NCBI GenBank assembly: GCA_021776195.1
Contig: JAJFGK010000162.1
Location: forward strand, 1 to 64,000
DNA: 64,000 nt
Direction: 5' to 3'
Source: Kiloniellaceae bacterium
GTDB taxonomy: Bacteria; Pseudomonadota; Alphaproteobacteria; Kiloniellales; Kiloniellaceae
The notes beneath the pieces are model-generated. The model made no database searches. It was not told where the DNA came from and was given only the letters and a program-made list of their open reading frames with translations. Below, one piece after another: positions 52,907 through 61,835 of the stretch. Both the position numbers and the translations under genes were made by a program. Every line of letters starts with the position of its first letter. Position 1 is the first letter of the stretch.

Positions 52907-53758
52907 TCAGAAGAACGCAAAGCAGCGGCTTTCGATGGATTCCCGCGCGGGCGCGCCGGGCGCCGTGGCCGGGTCCTCGAAGGCCGTGTGGATGGTAAAG
53001 CGGGCCGGTCCGTCGGTCGCCGAATCGAAGGTCTTGATCAGCAGAGCCTCCTGCGGCGTCATGCCCGGGAAGTAGGTCCAGCGGTGCGCCGGATTGTATA
53101 GGACCTGTTGGATCTCGCCGACCCGCTGGTGCGAGCGGCGCTCGGTGGGTATCAGATCGGCCGGTGCCACGCTGCGGGCGTCGCAGATCGCCAAGGGCTG
53201 ACTTTCCACGGTGCCGCCTATCGAGCGCCAGACGTTGATCACGGCAAAGCGTCGCGCCAGGTAGGCCTCGGCCTCGTCGGCCCGGCCCAGTTCGGCCAGG
53301 TGGTCGCGCAGGCGGATCGGGGCCGAGCGGTCGGTGTAGTCGTTGTGGACCATCTGGACCGGCTCGCGCACCGCCTTTTCGTCGCGCCGGGACTGGGAGC
53401 CGGCGCGCAGGGTGTGATCGAAGACCAGGGCCTCGCGGGCGCCGGTGACCGCCTTGATCAGGGCCGCCGCCTCGCTCTCGTAGATCTCTGCGATCTGTTC
53501 GCGGTCGTAGAAGTCGCTCACCGCCGTCTCGTGGCGCACCAGTTGGAAGCCCTGACGGTCGAGAGTGAAGTCCTCGGTCGCGGCGCGCCCGTTGTCGATC
53601 GGCAGGTCGTATAGCCGGTAGAGCCCCTCGTAGTGGTTGAGGTCGCCGGCCCCGGCCCGCGAGGCGTGCAGGATCGGCTTGGCGCTGGCGGAGGCCAGGT
53701 AGTTCAGGGCCGCCTCGACGGCGGTGGGACCGGTCTTTGCTTGCGTGGTCTGGCTCAT
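52907..53758 (-). CDS. CmcJ/NvfI-like Fe(II)/2OG oxygenase
   Basis: 283-aa oxygenase of the CmcJ/NvfI-type (GA4 desaturase-like) family. LNYLASASAKPILHASRAG at the start, VQMVHNDYTDRSAP with the H-x-D iron site, NVWRSIGGTVESQPLAICD and late FTIHTAFEDPATAP (distal His), with Arg close by. Members in fungi and bacteria act on peptides or meroterpenoids; the local substrate is unknown. The ATG at 53758 has a GGAGGCAGG site. Confidence 0.85.
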   Translation of the reverse strand: MSQTTQAKTGPTAVEAALNYLASASAKPILHASRAGAGDLNHYEGLYRLYDLPIDNGRAATEDFTLDRQGFQLVRHETAVSDFYDREQIAEIYESEAAALIKAVTGAREALVFDHTLRAGSQSRRDEKAVREPVQMVHNDYTDRSAPIRLRDHLAELGRADEAEAYLARRFAVINVWRSIGGTVESQPLAICDARSVAPADLIPTERRSHQRVGEIQQVLYNPAHRWTYFPGMTPQEALLIKTFDSATDGPARFTIHTAFEDPATAPGAPARESIESRCFAFF

Positions 53759-53876
53759 GCCCTGCCTCCCTCATCGCGGCGCGCTATCCGCGCGACATGA
53801 TCGGCAAGCTTAGGGCCGCCGGCCCGGCCCTGGCAACCGGGCGCGGGGGGACATATTCGGTCCTCATATGCTGGAC

Positions 53877-53907
53877 GGGCTATCCTCGCTCACGCTGCGG
53901 GCGCGCC
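53877..53907 (+). repeat. Dispersed repeat GGGCTATCCTCGCT, copy C
   Basis: Third copy, plus strand, GGGCTATCCTCGCT, CA, CGCTGCGGGCGCGCC. It lies between the CmcJ-like start and the MFS stop in a 195-bp gap that otherwise holds no gene. Confidence 0.7.
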
Positions 53908-53953
53908 TCTGCGCTCTGCCGGCGGCCATGAGCCCTGGCCGCTGGAGGGAGAG

Positions 53954-55171
53954 CTACTCCGCGGCGGCGACGGGCTGCGGGTTCGAGCCGAGCACGGCTT
54001 CGTTGCCGGGGCGCGGGTCGAATGGCACGTTGAAGGCGAGCAGCAGCGAGACCGCCGCCATGGCGCTGCCGGCGAGAAAGACCAGGGCCGGCGAGACCAG
54101 CCAGACCAGGCCGAAGGCAGCCGGGATCACCACCGCGGCGATATGGCTGATGGTGAAGCTGACCCCGGCGGTGGAGGCGATATCGGCCGGGTCGGCGATC
54201 TTCTGAAAGTAAGTCTTGATGGCGATCGCCAGCGCGAAGAAAAGGTGATCGACGACATAGAGGGTGGCCGCCAGGCCGGCGTGGTCGACGAAGGCATAGG
54301 CGGTGAAGACGCCGATCAGGCCGAGGTACTCGAAGATCAGGGCCTTGCGTTCGCCCCAGCGCACGATGAAGCGGCCGATGACCGGCGCCAGCCAGATGTT
54401 GAGGCCCGCGTTCAGCAGGAACAGGAGCGCGATCTCGCCGACCTCGTAGCCAAACTTCTCGACCATCAAGAAGCCGGCGAAGACGACAAAGATCTGCCGC
54501 CGCGCGCCCGACATGAAGGTCAGCGCATAAAACAGCCAGTAGCGCCGGCGCAGCACCATATGCTTGTTTTGCCGGACCTTCTCCTTGTAGGTCGGGTAGG
54601 TCAGCCAGCAGAAGGCGGCGATCATCACCGTCGTGCCGCCGCCGATCAGGTAGACCAGGGGAAAGTCCAGCCCGACCAGGTCCGCCGCCAGCCAGATCAA
54701 GCCGAAGGCCACGATAGAGGTAAAGGACCCGACGGCGATGATGCGCCCCAGGACGATCGGCGCCCTGGATTTGTCGACCCACTGCAGCGACAGCGAGGTT
54801 TGCAGGGTCTCGTAGTAGTGATAGCCCAGCGACCCGATGAAGGTGGTGATGTAAAGCCCGGCAATGGTCGGGAAATAGCCGGTGATGGCGGTGCCGACGC
54901 CGAGCAGCAGCAGTGCCAGATAGGCCAGGCGCTGCTCGCGGATGATCAGCAGCACGAAGACCACGGTGAAGGCGATGAAGCCGGGGATCTCGCGGATCGA
55001 CTGCAAAATTCCCATCTCGGCCCCGGTGAAGGCGGCACGCTCGATGGCGAAGTTGTTCAACAGCGCCGACCAGGTCGCATAGCTGAGCGGCACGGCGCCG
55101 GCCATGAGATAGAGCAGGATTTCCGGCTGACGCCAGCCGTCGAGTGTGCGCAGGGAGCGAAGCGTTTCCAT
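53954..55171 (-). CDS. MFS transporter
   Basis: 405-aa inner-membrane transporter with about 12 hydrophobic helices. Recognisable features include YLMAGAVPLSYATWSALLNNF, GILQSIREIPGFIAF and SLGYHYYETLQTSLSLQWVDKSRAPIVLGR, and a central charged loop before RRRYWLFYALTFMSGARRQIF. The protein shares ORF order with a divergent AraC regulator, so it is probably its target. Substrate unknown, possibly a sugar or drug. Confidence 0.88.
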   Translation of the reverse strand: METLRSLRTLDGWRQPEILLYLMAGAVPLSYATWSALLNNFAIERAAFTGAEMGILQSIREIPGFIAFTVVFVLLIIREQRLAYLALLLLGVGTAITGYFPTIAGLYITTFIGSLGYHYYETLQTSLSLQWVDKSRAPIVLGRIIAVGSFTSIVAFGLIWLAADLVGLDFPLVYLIGGGTTVMIAAFCWLTYPTYKEKVRQNKHMVLRRRYWLFYALTFMSGARRQIFVVFAGFLMVEKFGYEVGEIALLFLLNAGLNIWLAPVIGRFIVRWGERKALIFEYLGLIGVFTAYAFVDHAGLAATLYVVDHLFFALAIAIKTYFQKIADPADIASTAGVSFTISHIAAVVIPAAFGLVWLVSPALVFLAGSAMAAVSLLLAFNVPFDPRPGNEAVLGSNPQPVAAAE

Positions 55172-55224
55172 GGCTCTTGGATAGCGCTTTTCTTTCTGCC
55201 CGTCCGTCTATATACTGCCAAGAA

Positions 55225-56130
55225 ATGTCGCAAAACAGTCAAATTGACCCAAGTCATTCCGCGGGCACCGGCCAGGGCGGGGCGCGGCCCGTGCCCGCGC
55301 GCCATGTCGGCGACGATCCGCACCGCGACCGGCCGATCCTGTCCAAGGCGGAAGACAAGGTGTCGCCGGATCACTACCCCTGGCACAGTCATATCCGGGC
55401 CCAACTGGTCTATGCCTCCCGTGGGGTGCTGACCGTCGCCACCGAGGCCGGCACCTGGGTGGTGCCGCCGCAGCAGGCGGTCTGGGTGCCGGCGGCCATG
55501 CGCCACGCGGTCTCCTCCCATGGCCCGGTCTCGCTGCGTTTTCTCTATGTTCATCCCGAGGCGGCCAGGGACCTGCCGCCGCGCTGCCAGGTGATCGCGG
55601 CCGGCGAACTGCTGCGCGCGCTGATCGACCGGGCCTCGGACTTTCCCCCGGACTACGGCAAGAGCGGACCCGAAATGCGGCTCTGCCGGGTGATACTCGA
55701 CGAACTGGCCGCGGCGCGGCCCGAACCGCTGCACCTGCCCCTGCCCGACGACCGCCGGCTGACCGTGGTGACCGATGCCCTGCTGGCCGACCCCGCCGAC
55801 GGCCGGGGGTTGGCCGCCTGGTCCCGCGAGGCCGGGGCCAGCGAGCGCAGTCTGGCCCGCCTCTTCCTGAAACAGACCGGGCTGACCTTCGGTGCCTGGC
55901 GCCAGCGCCTGCGGCTGCTCGCCGCCGTGCAGCGCCTGGCGGAGGGTCGCGCGGTGACCGAGGTCGCCTACGATCTGGGCTACGACAGCCCCAGCGCCTT
56001 CGTGGCGATGTTCCGCCGCGCCCTCGGCCGGACGCCCGGAAAGTACCTGGGCACCGCGGGCGAAGCCACTCCGCGGACCCGCGACCGGAGTCACAAGGCG
56101 GCTGACAGCGAACGGCAAGTCGCGCTATAG
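55225..56130 (+). CDS. AraC family transcriptional regulator (NimR-like)
   Basis: 301-aa regulator. N-terminal cupin (YPWHSHIRAQLVYASRGVLTV, AVWVPAAMRHAV) resembles NimR/RhaS-type sensors; the C-terminal domain has two HTH motifs (LAAWSREAGASERSLARLFLKQTGLTFGAWRQRLRL; VTEVAYDLGYDSPSAFVAMFRRALGRTPGKYL). The ATG at 55225 lacks a strong ribosome site. Divergent from the MFS gene, start-to-start 53 bp, so it is likely to regulate that gene. Confidence 0.88.
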   Translation: MSQNSQIDPSHSAGTGQGGARPVPARHVGDDPHRDRPILSKAEDKVSPDHYPWHSHIRAQLVYASRGVLTVATEAGTWVVPPQQAVWVPAAMRHAVSSHGPVSLRFLYVHPEAARDLPPRCQVIAAGELLRALIDRASDFPPDYGKSGPEMRLCRVILDELAAARPEPLHLPLPDDRRLTVVTDALLADPADGRGLAAWSREAGASERSLARLFLKQTGLTFGAWRQRLRLLAAVQRLAEGRAVTEVAYDLGYDSPSAFVAMFRRALGRTPGKYLGTAGEATPRTRDRSHKAADSERQVAL

Positions 56131-56180
56131 GACGTCCGGCTTTCGCCCGGTAGGGCGCGATATGCAAGGGGGACGCGATC

Positions 56181-56726
56181 ATGAGCGCACTGCAAGATGT
56201 CCTGGACTTCTGGTTCGCGCCGGATCACGTCGAACTCTGGTACGAGAAGAACGATCTCTTCGACGCGGCGGTGGCGCGGCACTTAAGCCAGCACCACGAG
56301 GCGGCGCGGCGCGGCGTCTACGATGCCTGGCGCGAACTGCCGCGCGGCAGCCTCGCCCTGGTGATCCTGCTCGACCAGGTGCCGCGCAACATCTTCCGCG
56401 GCCAGGCCCGCGCTTTCGCCACCGACCCGCAGGCCCGCGCCGTGGTGGGCCATGCCCTGGACCGCGGTTACCACCGCATCTTGACCGAGCAGGAATGCAA
56501 GCTGCTCTACATGCCGCTGGAGCACAGCGAGGATCTGCTCGATCAGGAGCTTTGCTGCCGCCTCATGGCCGCGCTGTCCCAGGAACCGGAGTTCCTCAGC
56601 TACGCCGAGCGCCACCGCGAGATCATCCGCCGTTTCGGTCGCTTCCCGCACCGCAACGCCGCGCTCGGCCGCCCCACCACCGACGCCGAAGCGGACTTCC
56701 TGAAAGAGCCGATGTCGTCCTTTTGA
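56181..56726 (+). CDS. DUF924 family protein
   Basis: 181-aa all-helical protein with the DUF924 hallmark FPHRNAALGRPTT near the C-terminus and ALVILLDQVPRNIFRG, EFLSYAERHREIIRRFGRFPHRN. Family members are small cytosolic proteins of unknown function. The ATG follows AGGGGGACG. Located between the AraC gene and a 270-bp gap in which I see no gene. Confidence 0.9.
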   Translation: MSALQDVLDFWFAPDHVELWYEKNDLFDAAVARHLSQHHEAARRGVYDAWRELPRGSLALVILLDQVPRNIFRGQARAFATDPQARAVVGHALDRGYHRILTEQECKLLYMPLEHSEDLLDQELCCRLMAALSQEPEFLSYAERHREIIRRFGRFPHRNAALGRPTTDAEADFLKEPMSSF

Positions 56727-56998
56727 GGGTGGGCTCCAGTCCTTTCCCAAGGGGAGAGGAGACAGTCACGCCAACTACACGCGCCTCAAAGCACTTGGCC
56801 TTTGCGGCCGTCGTGTGTTATCGAAAACGAGTTGAGTTTCAGCAGGTGGGGCGACCCATGGTCCTGACGGGCACAGAACGACGACGATGCGCCAGCGAGC
56901 GCCGCGCCTAGGGCGCGGTCCGACATCGTTTCTCGTGCCCACCGCCCAGCGCCGATCCAGCTAAAGTCGGCCAGGCGTCTTCCAAGGACCCAGATCCC

Positions 56999-57505
56999 AT
57001 GACTTTCCTGATCATCCCCGAGCGGCTGGACGATGCCGCCTTGAATGGCCCGCTTCTCGACCGGACCTTCGGCCACGACCGTTGGCAAAAGACGGTCTAT
57101 CGCCTGCGCGTCGGTGCGCCGCCGGCCGCGCTCAGTTTTTCCGCGGTGAACGACGAGGGCAGCCTGCTCGGGTCGCTGCGCTTCTGGCCGGTGGCAATCG
57201 GCGACAGCCCGGCGATCCTGCTGGGCCCGCTGGCGGTCGAGCCGACTCTGCAGGGCCAAGGGATCGGCAAGTCCCTGGTGACCCACGGCCTGGCGCGGGC
57301 GCGGGACCTGGGCCACCGGGTCTGCCTCGTCGTCGGTGCCGCCGGCTACTACCGTCCCTTCGGCTTTACCAGCGCGGCGGCGGCCGGGATCATCCTGCCC
57401 GGCCCGGTCGAACCGGAACGTTTCCAGGTCGCTGGCCTGGTGCCCGGCGGACTGGAGGGTGTCAGCGGCGTGGTCGCCCGCCCCGGGGCCGTGCAGGCGG
57501 CCTAG
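56999..57505 (+). CDS. GNAT family N-acetyltransferase
   Basis: 168-aa acetyltransferase. LLGPLAVEPTLQGQGIGKSLVTHGLARARDLG is the acetyl-CoA loop (Q-G-x-G-I-G), followed by VCLVVGAAGYYRPFGF. The N-terminal LIIPERLDD and VGEGSLLGSLRFWPV suit the YhbS/MnaT-like branch. Substrate unknown. Confidence 0.88.
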   Translation: MTFLIIPERLDDAALNGPLLDRTFGHDRWQKTVYRLRVGAPPAALSFSAVNDEGSLLGSLRFWPVAIGDSPAILLGPLAVEPTLQGQGIGKSLVTHGLARARDLGHRVCLVVGAAGYYRPFGFTSAAAAGIILPGPVEPERFQVAGLVPGGLEGVSGVVARPGAVQAA

Positions 57506-57566
57506 CACGGCAACGCACCTTTCACCTCACCAAGTTCCGGCAACCGACGAGCCAATCGAGGTCCCC

Positions 57567-57896
57567 ATGCAGATGAACGACATCCCCTTCGGGACCACCG
57601 ACTGGTCTTCCGTCGCGCGCAGGGACCATCCAGGAGAGACCGGGGCCGCCACCTGGCGCACCCGGACCTTTGGCGGCATCCGCGTGCGCATGGTCGAGTA
57701 TTCGCCCGGTTATCTGGCGGATCACTGGTGCGTCAAGGGCCACATTCTCTTCTGCCTGGAGGGCGAGTTGCACACCGAACTCCGGGACGGCCGAACCTTC
57801 GTTCTGAAGCCGGGCATGAGCTATCAGGTGGCGGACGATGCCGAGCCTCATCGCTCCTCGACGACTATCGGCGCCAAGCTCTTCGTGGTCGATTGA
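57567..57896 (+). CDS. Cupin-fold protein with DHCW motif
   Basis: 109-aa single-domain cupin. YSPGYLADHWCVKGHILFCLEG carries the AD-H-W-C-x-K signature that names the DHCW family, and GMSYQVADDAEPHRS closes the barrel. Function unknown. GAGG precedes the ATG, and the GNAT-like gene starts 20 bp after its stop, suggesting co-transcription. Confidence 0.88.
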   Translation: MQMNDIPFGTTDWSSVARRDHPGETGAATWRTRTFGGIRVRMVEYSPGYLADHWCVKGHILFCLEGELHTELRDGRTFVLKPGMSYQVADDAEPHRSSTTIGAKLFVVD

Positions 57897-57916
57897 CGCG
57901 GGCTGGGACAGCAGAG

Positions 57917-58450
57917 ATGAACAGGCCGACCGTCAAGCTCAAACTGGATCTGAGGAGTTTCGACGAGGGACCCTTTGTCTCTGTCCTGAAGACCTGTGAG
58001 AAGGCCGGGATCCGCTTCGAGACCATGCTGACCGTCGGCGACACGCCTGCGAATCGATTGAAACTCTATGAATTGAACCGGGATTGCTCGCGCGACATCC
58101 CGGCAAGAGGCGCATTCTTCAGCTTCGATGACTACCGACAAGCCAGGTTCGAGCGGCCGGTCTACGATCCGCGCGGGATTATGCTGGCCTTGGATCAGGA
58201 CCTCTGGGCCGGCATGGCGGCCTCGTCCAACTGGAGCCACAAGGGCTTCGTCTTCAACGAGATGACTGGAGTGCTGCGGGACTATCGCCGCAGAGGTATT
58301 GCTCTCGCGATGAAGCTCTTGGGCATTCGCTTTGCCCGCGATTGCGGCGTCGAGACCATCTACACACTGCACGACTTCGAAAACGAAAGCGCGATCGGGA
58401 TGAACCGGCGCTTGGGATTCGTCGATACGGATTGGCAGAGCCTCACCTGA
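57917..58450 (+). CDS. GNAT-like acetyltransferase
   Basis: 177-aa protein. FNEMTGVLRDYRRRGIALAMKLLGIRFARD contains the R/Q-x-x-G-x-A acetyl-CoA loop, YTLHDFENESAIGMNRRLGFV is the typical late strand-helix. The N-terminal half (CEKAGIRFETMLTVG...) is diverged, so the substrate is unknown. It follows the DHCW cupin on the same strand. Confidence 0.82.
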   Translation: MNRPTVKLKLDLRSFDEGPFVSVLKTCEKAGIRFETMLTVGDTPANRLKLYELNRDCSRDIPARGAFFSFDDYRQARFERPVYDPRGIMLALDQDLWAGMAASSNWSHKGFVFNEMTGVLRDYRRRGIALAMKLLGIRFARDCGVETIYTLHDFENESAIGMNRRLGFVDTDWQSLT

Positions 58451-58895
58451 CGCCGCGTCGTGTGGCTGACCTGACCTCGCCGGATCGCTTGATGCGGGGG
58501 GCCGGTTGACGCGAGCCAGTGGGCGACTTAGTTTTCGCCGCACCTGACGAACAGGATCCGAGAGAGCCGTTTTGCCATCTTTCTAACCGATCTCAGCTAG
58601 TTTCCTCACACCACGTCGCTGTCCGGACGCAAGCCGGACGGCTTATCGCAATAGCTGCGCGTGGCGGTGGGCTGAGATCGGTTCGACAAGAGGAGGGCGC
58701 CTGCTCTCCTCCGTCAGGCAGCCTCTCCCGACGCCACCTCTCCCGCGCCTAAGACCCCAAAGCGCCCCGATCGTCAAGAGCCCCGGTGTCGCGATCCGCT
58801 GATCTCAACTTGTCCGACCGCAAGCTCTCTCCCAATCAGACGCAAATCGTCTGTGCCGCCCCGCAGCACTTCCAAGAAGGAAGGCCGGATCCGGC
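58451..58895. other. 445-bp interval without a recognisable gene
   Basis: I see no coding sequence with a plausible ribosome site and no clear repeat. Short frames here are GC-driven shadows. It lies before the DUF1062 gene and may hold its promoter. Confidence 0.5.
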
Positions 58896-59558
58896 ATGGA
58901 GACCCTGCTTCGCGTGACCTGGACCGTGACCCAAGGCACGACCCCTCTCGTCTGGCGACACTGCGGCCGCTGCGCCCAGCCAAGGCCCTTCGTTTGCAGT
59001 GACAAGTTTCGCCTCAACGCGCAGAAAAAGCTCATCGACGTCTGGCTGATCTACCGCTGCCAGGTCTGCGGGCGGCGCTGGAACCTGCCCATCTTCGAGC
59101 GGCGGCCGGTGGCGACGATCGATCCACAAGACCACGCCGCCATGATGGCAAACGACGCCGCTCTGGCGCGGCACTACGCCCTCGACAGGGCGCGGCTGCA
59201 GAGCCATGCCACGCGCATCGAGGCCGGCGCGGCCATCACGATCGGCAAGCGGCCCGACGGGCCGGTCCCCACCGCGCCGGTCGGGGTTGTCATCTCGGTC
59301 GAGGCGGCGCCGGGCTGTGCCATCCGCCTGGACCGTCTGGTTGCGGTCGGCTTGGGCCTGCCACGCGGCGCCGTTCGGCAGCTCGAAAAGAGGGGTGCGA
59401 TCACCGCGACCCCCGAAGGCCGGGCGGCCTTCAGGCGCCCGCTTCGCGACGGGCAGGTGATCGAGGTCAGCTTGGCATCGCTCGATTCCCGGCCGGATCT
59501 GATTGCGGCGATTCTCGGGGGCGCACGCTCTGGCGCGCGCTCATGCAAGAGGCGATAG
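58896..59558 (+). CDS. DUF1062 family protein
   Basis: 220-aa protein. Two CxxC motifs (CGRCAQ near residue 23; CQVCGRRW near 55) make a zinc ribbon, and LAARHYALDRARL... leads to a C-terminal LDRLVAVGLGLPRGAVRQLEKRGAI S4-like region, consistent with DUF1062, a small putative nucleic-acid-binding family. Function unknown. Start ATG at 58896 with GGAAGG upstream. Confidence 0.85.
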   Translation: METLLRVTWTVTQGTTPLVWRHCGRCAQPRPFVCSDKFRLNAQKKLIDVWLIYRCQVCGRRWNLPIFERRPVATIDPQDHAAMMANDAALARHYALDRARLQSHATRIEAGAAITIGKRPDGPVPTAPVGVVISVEAAPGCAIRLDRLVAVGLGLPRGAVRQLEKRGAITATPEGRAAFRRPLRDGQVIEVSLASLDSRPDLIAAILGGARSGARSCKRR

Positions 59559-59701
59559 ATTGGAGGCGGATTGCAGTCCGGCTCAGATTGGTTCTATCGG
59601 TCGTCGCGCTCCCGACCTATCATCGAATCAGTTCAATTCACCCGCGGCGGCTCCCTTCGCGGGCGCGGCTGGGCCGGCCTATCGAGAAAGGACAAACTTC
59701 C

Positions 59702-60070
59702 ATGGCGGAGCTATTCACCAGGCAAGAAACCGAGGAATGCGATGTTGCGGCGCCGGCGGCGGGCTCGCGCTGGCTGCGCAGCGGCGAACAGGACTGGCAG
59801 CCCAGCAGTCACGAGGGCTTCTGGATCAAGCCGCTGTTGGAGGACCAGGGCAGCGGCCGGCGCTCCTGGCTGATGAAGATGGACCCCGGCGCCTTTTCCG
59901 AATCCCATGCCCACGAAGAACTCGAGCAGGTCTATATCCTGGAGGGCTCCTTCTACGATGAAGAGCGAAGCTACCATCCGGGCGATTACATCGTCCGCGC
60001 CCCCGGCGCCCTGCATACCGCTGGCAGCAAGGAGGGCGCGGTGGCCCTGGTGATCTACACCCCGGCCTGA
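59702..60070 (+). CDS. Cupin protein (ChrR-like)
   Basis: 122-aa single cupin. SESHAHEELEQVYILEGSFYDEERSY is metal motif 1 with H-x-H-x(4)-E, RAPGALHTAGSKEGA motif 2 with His. ChrR-type cupins include anti-sigma zinc domains and quercetin dioxygenase-like enzymes. AAAGGA precedes the ATG. It converges on the TetR gene. Confidence 0.85.
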   Translation: MAELFTRQETEECDVAAPAAGSRWLRSGEQDWQPSSHEGFWIKPLLEDQGSGRRSWLMKMDPGAFSESHAHEELEQVYILEGSFYDEERSYHPGDYIVRAPGALHTAGSKEGAVALVIYTPA

Positions 60071-60079
60071 CCCGCCCGC

Positions 60080-60694
60080 CTAACCGGCGCAGACGAACTT
60101 GCGCAGCATCGCCTGCAGGGCCCGCCGGGCCGCCTTGGTGACCCGGCCGCCGGGAAAGGCCGCGCGCAGCGCCAGGCTCTCGATGGCGTCGAGGATCAGC
60201 CCGGGGGCCTCCTTGCAGTCCAGGTCGGGGTCGAAGGCTCCGGTCCGGATGCCCCTCTTCAGCAGGTCTGACAGCGCCTTCGTCAGCCTCCGCCGGTTGA
60301 CGTCGAAGGCCGCGCCGATCTCGGGATTGCGAAGCGCCTCGGCCATGATCTCGACCGCCAGTTCGGCGTTCTCCTGCTGCATCGTGTGGTCCAAGAGGTC
60401 ATCGACAAACCGCTCGAGCGCCCGCGGAGGCGGCAGTTCCTGGTTCAACCCCTGCAGCAAGGGCTGCAGCTCTTCGGCTTCGACCTTCGCGATCTCGGCG
60501 ATCAGCGCGGGCTTGCCCGTGAAGTGATTGTAGAGATTGCCCAGGCTGATCCCCGCCGCCTTGGCGATCTCGCGGATGCCGGTCTGGTGGAAGCCCTTGG
60601 CGATGAAACACCCCGCCGCGGCCTCGACGATCAAGGCCCGGCGCTCCCGGGCCGCTTCATCCCTGGTTGGTTTGGCTGGCGGTTGTCTTGGCAT
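60080..60694 (-). CDS. TetR/AcrR family regulator
   Basis: 204-aa repressor. HTH in GIREIAKAAGISLGNLYNHFTGKPALI (residues about 39-65), followed by a helical ligand domain. AAGGA precedes the ATG. It is divergent from the 58-aa/sterol-desaturase operon; one palindromic operator (60732-60749) sits between both promoters, so it should repress itself and that operon. The inducer is unknown, probably a hydrophobic compound. Confidence 0.9.
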   Translation of the reverse strand: MPRQPPAKPTRDEAARERRALIVEAAAGCFIAKGFHQTGIREIAKAAGISLGNLYNHFTGKPALIAEIAKVEAEELQPLLQGLNQELPPPRALERFVDDLLDHTMQQENAELAVEIMAEALRNPEIGAAFDVNRRRLTKALSDLLKRGIRTGAFDPDLDCKEAPGLILDAIESLALRAAFPGGRVTKAARRALQAMLRKFVCAG

Positions 60695-60703
60695 CTCGAA
60701 TCC

Positions 60704-60750
60704 TTGCAATACCGTGATCTTTTTATATATATGAACGAACGTTCGTTCAA
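60704..60750. promoter_or_regulatory. Divergent promoters with a TetR-type operator
   Basis: The 18-bp perfect palindrome TGAACGAACGTTCGTTCA (60732-60749) is the likely operator. For tetR (minus strand): -35 TTGAAC (60750-60745), 17-bp spacer, -10 TATAAA (60727-60722), with the operator inside the spacer. For the plus-strand operon: -35 TTGCAA (60704-60709), 16 bp, -10 TATATA (60726-60731), with the operator immediately downstream. One dimer pair could block both. Confidence 0.8.
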
Positions 60751-60777
60751 GAATTATTCCAATCAAGCGAGGCGAAA

Positions 60778-60954
60778 ATGAAAATGCAATGGCACTGGTT
60801 TCTTGGGTTCCTCGGACTGGTCGGGGTCGCCAAGATTGCCACGGTTTGGGGCTACTTCCAGGGCCCCGGGACAGGGCGGGACCTCTTGAACCTCCTGTGG
60901 TTCGCCTGGTTTCTCTACCTGATCCCCGAGGGTCGGCAAGCGGGGGCGGACTGA
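60778..60954 (+). CDS. 58-aa single-pass membrane protein
   Basis: Tiny gene, first in the TetR-controlled operon. It starts MKMQWHWFLGFLGL and has two hydrophobic stretches, about 6-24 and 38-53 (LLNLLWFAWFLYLI), with a Gly/Pro-rich loop (YFQGPGTGRD) between; two helices or one re-entrant pair. ATG with GAGG 6-7 bases upstream; its stop overlaps the desaturase start by one base (TGATG). It likely partners the desaturase in the membrane. No family recognised. Confidence 0.75.
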   Translation: MKMQWHWFLGFLGLVGVAKIATVWGYFQGPGTGRDLLNLLWFAWFLYLIPEGRQAGAD

Positions 60955-61835
60955 TGGCTACGCTCGACGCCCGCTTCGCCGCCGTAGACGGCGCCTTCCT
61001 GGTCATCGCGGCGCTCGGCCTCGCCTTCCTGGTGGCCGCTTTGGCGGAAACCCTTTGGGATGTGTTCTCCAAGCGCCGCGCCGGTCTGGGCGAAACCTTC
61101 GCCAATGCCGCCATCGGTCTTGGCAATGGGCTGCTCGAAACGACGGCCTTCGGCCTCGTCTTCGTGGTGGCGCTGGTGGCAGCCGAGCCCTTGGCCCTTT
61201 TTTCGATTCCGCGGAACGGGGCGACCTGGGTTCTGGCGGTGGTCGCGGCCGATCTGACCTATTACTGGATGCACCGTCTCGAGCACCAGGTCCGGCTGCT
61301 CTGGACCTATCACAGCGTCCACCACTCCTCTCCGGAGTTCAACCTGACGACGGCCTTGCGCCTGGCCTGGATCGAGGGTCTGGTCGAGTGGGTTTTCTTC
61401 CTGCCGATGATCCTGGCGGGCTTCGACGCCGTGCAGGTCGTCGTGGCCTTTTCGGTGGTGGTCGCCTACCAGTCCTGGATCCACACCGAGAAGATCGGAA
61501 AACTCGGCTGGGCGGACCGGATCTTCAACACACCCTCGGCGCACCGCGTCCACCATGGATCGAACCGCAAGTATCTGGACAAGAACTACGGCGGCATCCT
61601 GATCCTCTGGGACCGGCTCTTTGGCAGCTATCAGGCCGAGGAGGAAAAGGTCGTCTATGGCATCACCCATCCGTTTGGCACGGCGAACCCGCTGGTGATC
61701 CATTTCCACGAGTTCTGGTGCCTGGCCAAGGACCTGCGGCGCGCCCGCGGTCTCGGCGAGGCCTTCGGCTATATCGCCAAGCGTCCGGGCTGGCGGTCCC
61801 AAGCGGCGCGCGGCGCCGCGCGGGACCAGCTTTAG
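60954..61835 (+). CDS. Sterol desaturase/fatty acid hydroxylase family protein
   Basis: 293-aa membrane di-iron enzyme. Histidine boxes are in order: HRLEH, HSVHH, and HRVHH, with further His in WIHTEKI and HFHEFW; about five hydrophobic helices. It hydroxylates or desaturates a lipid. TGATG junction with the 58-aa gene. It overlaps by 4 bp at the 3' end with the convergent DUF7079-like gene. Regulation by the TetR operator is inferred. Confidence 0.9.
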   Translation: MATLDARFAAVDGAFLVIAALGLAFLVAALAETLWDVFSKRRAGLGETFANAAIGLGNGLLETTAFGLVFVVALVAAEPLALFSIPRNGATWVLAVVAADLTYYWMHRLEHQVRLLWTYHSVHHSSPEFNLTTALRLAWIEGLVEWVFFLPMILAGFDAVQVVVAFSVVVAYQSWIHTEKIGKLGWADRIFNTPSAHRVHHGSNRKYLDKNYGGILILWDRLFGSYQAEEEKVVYGITHPFGTANPLVIHFHEFWCLAKDLRRARGLGEAFGYIAKRPGWRSQAARGAARDQL

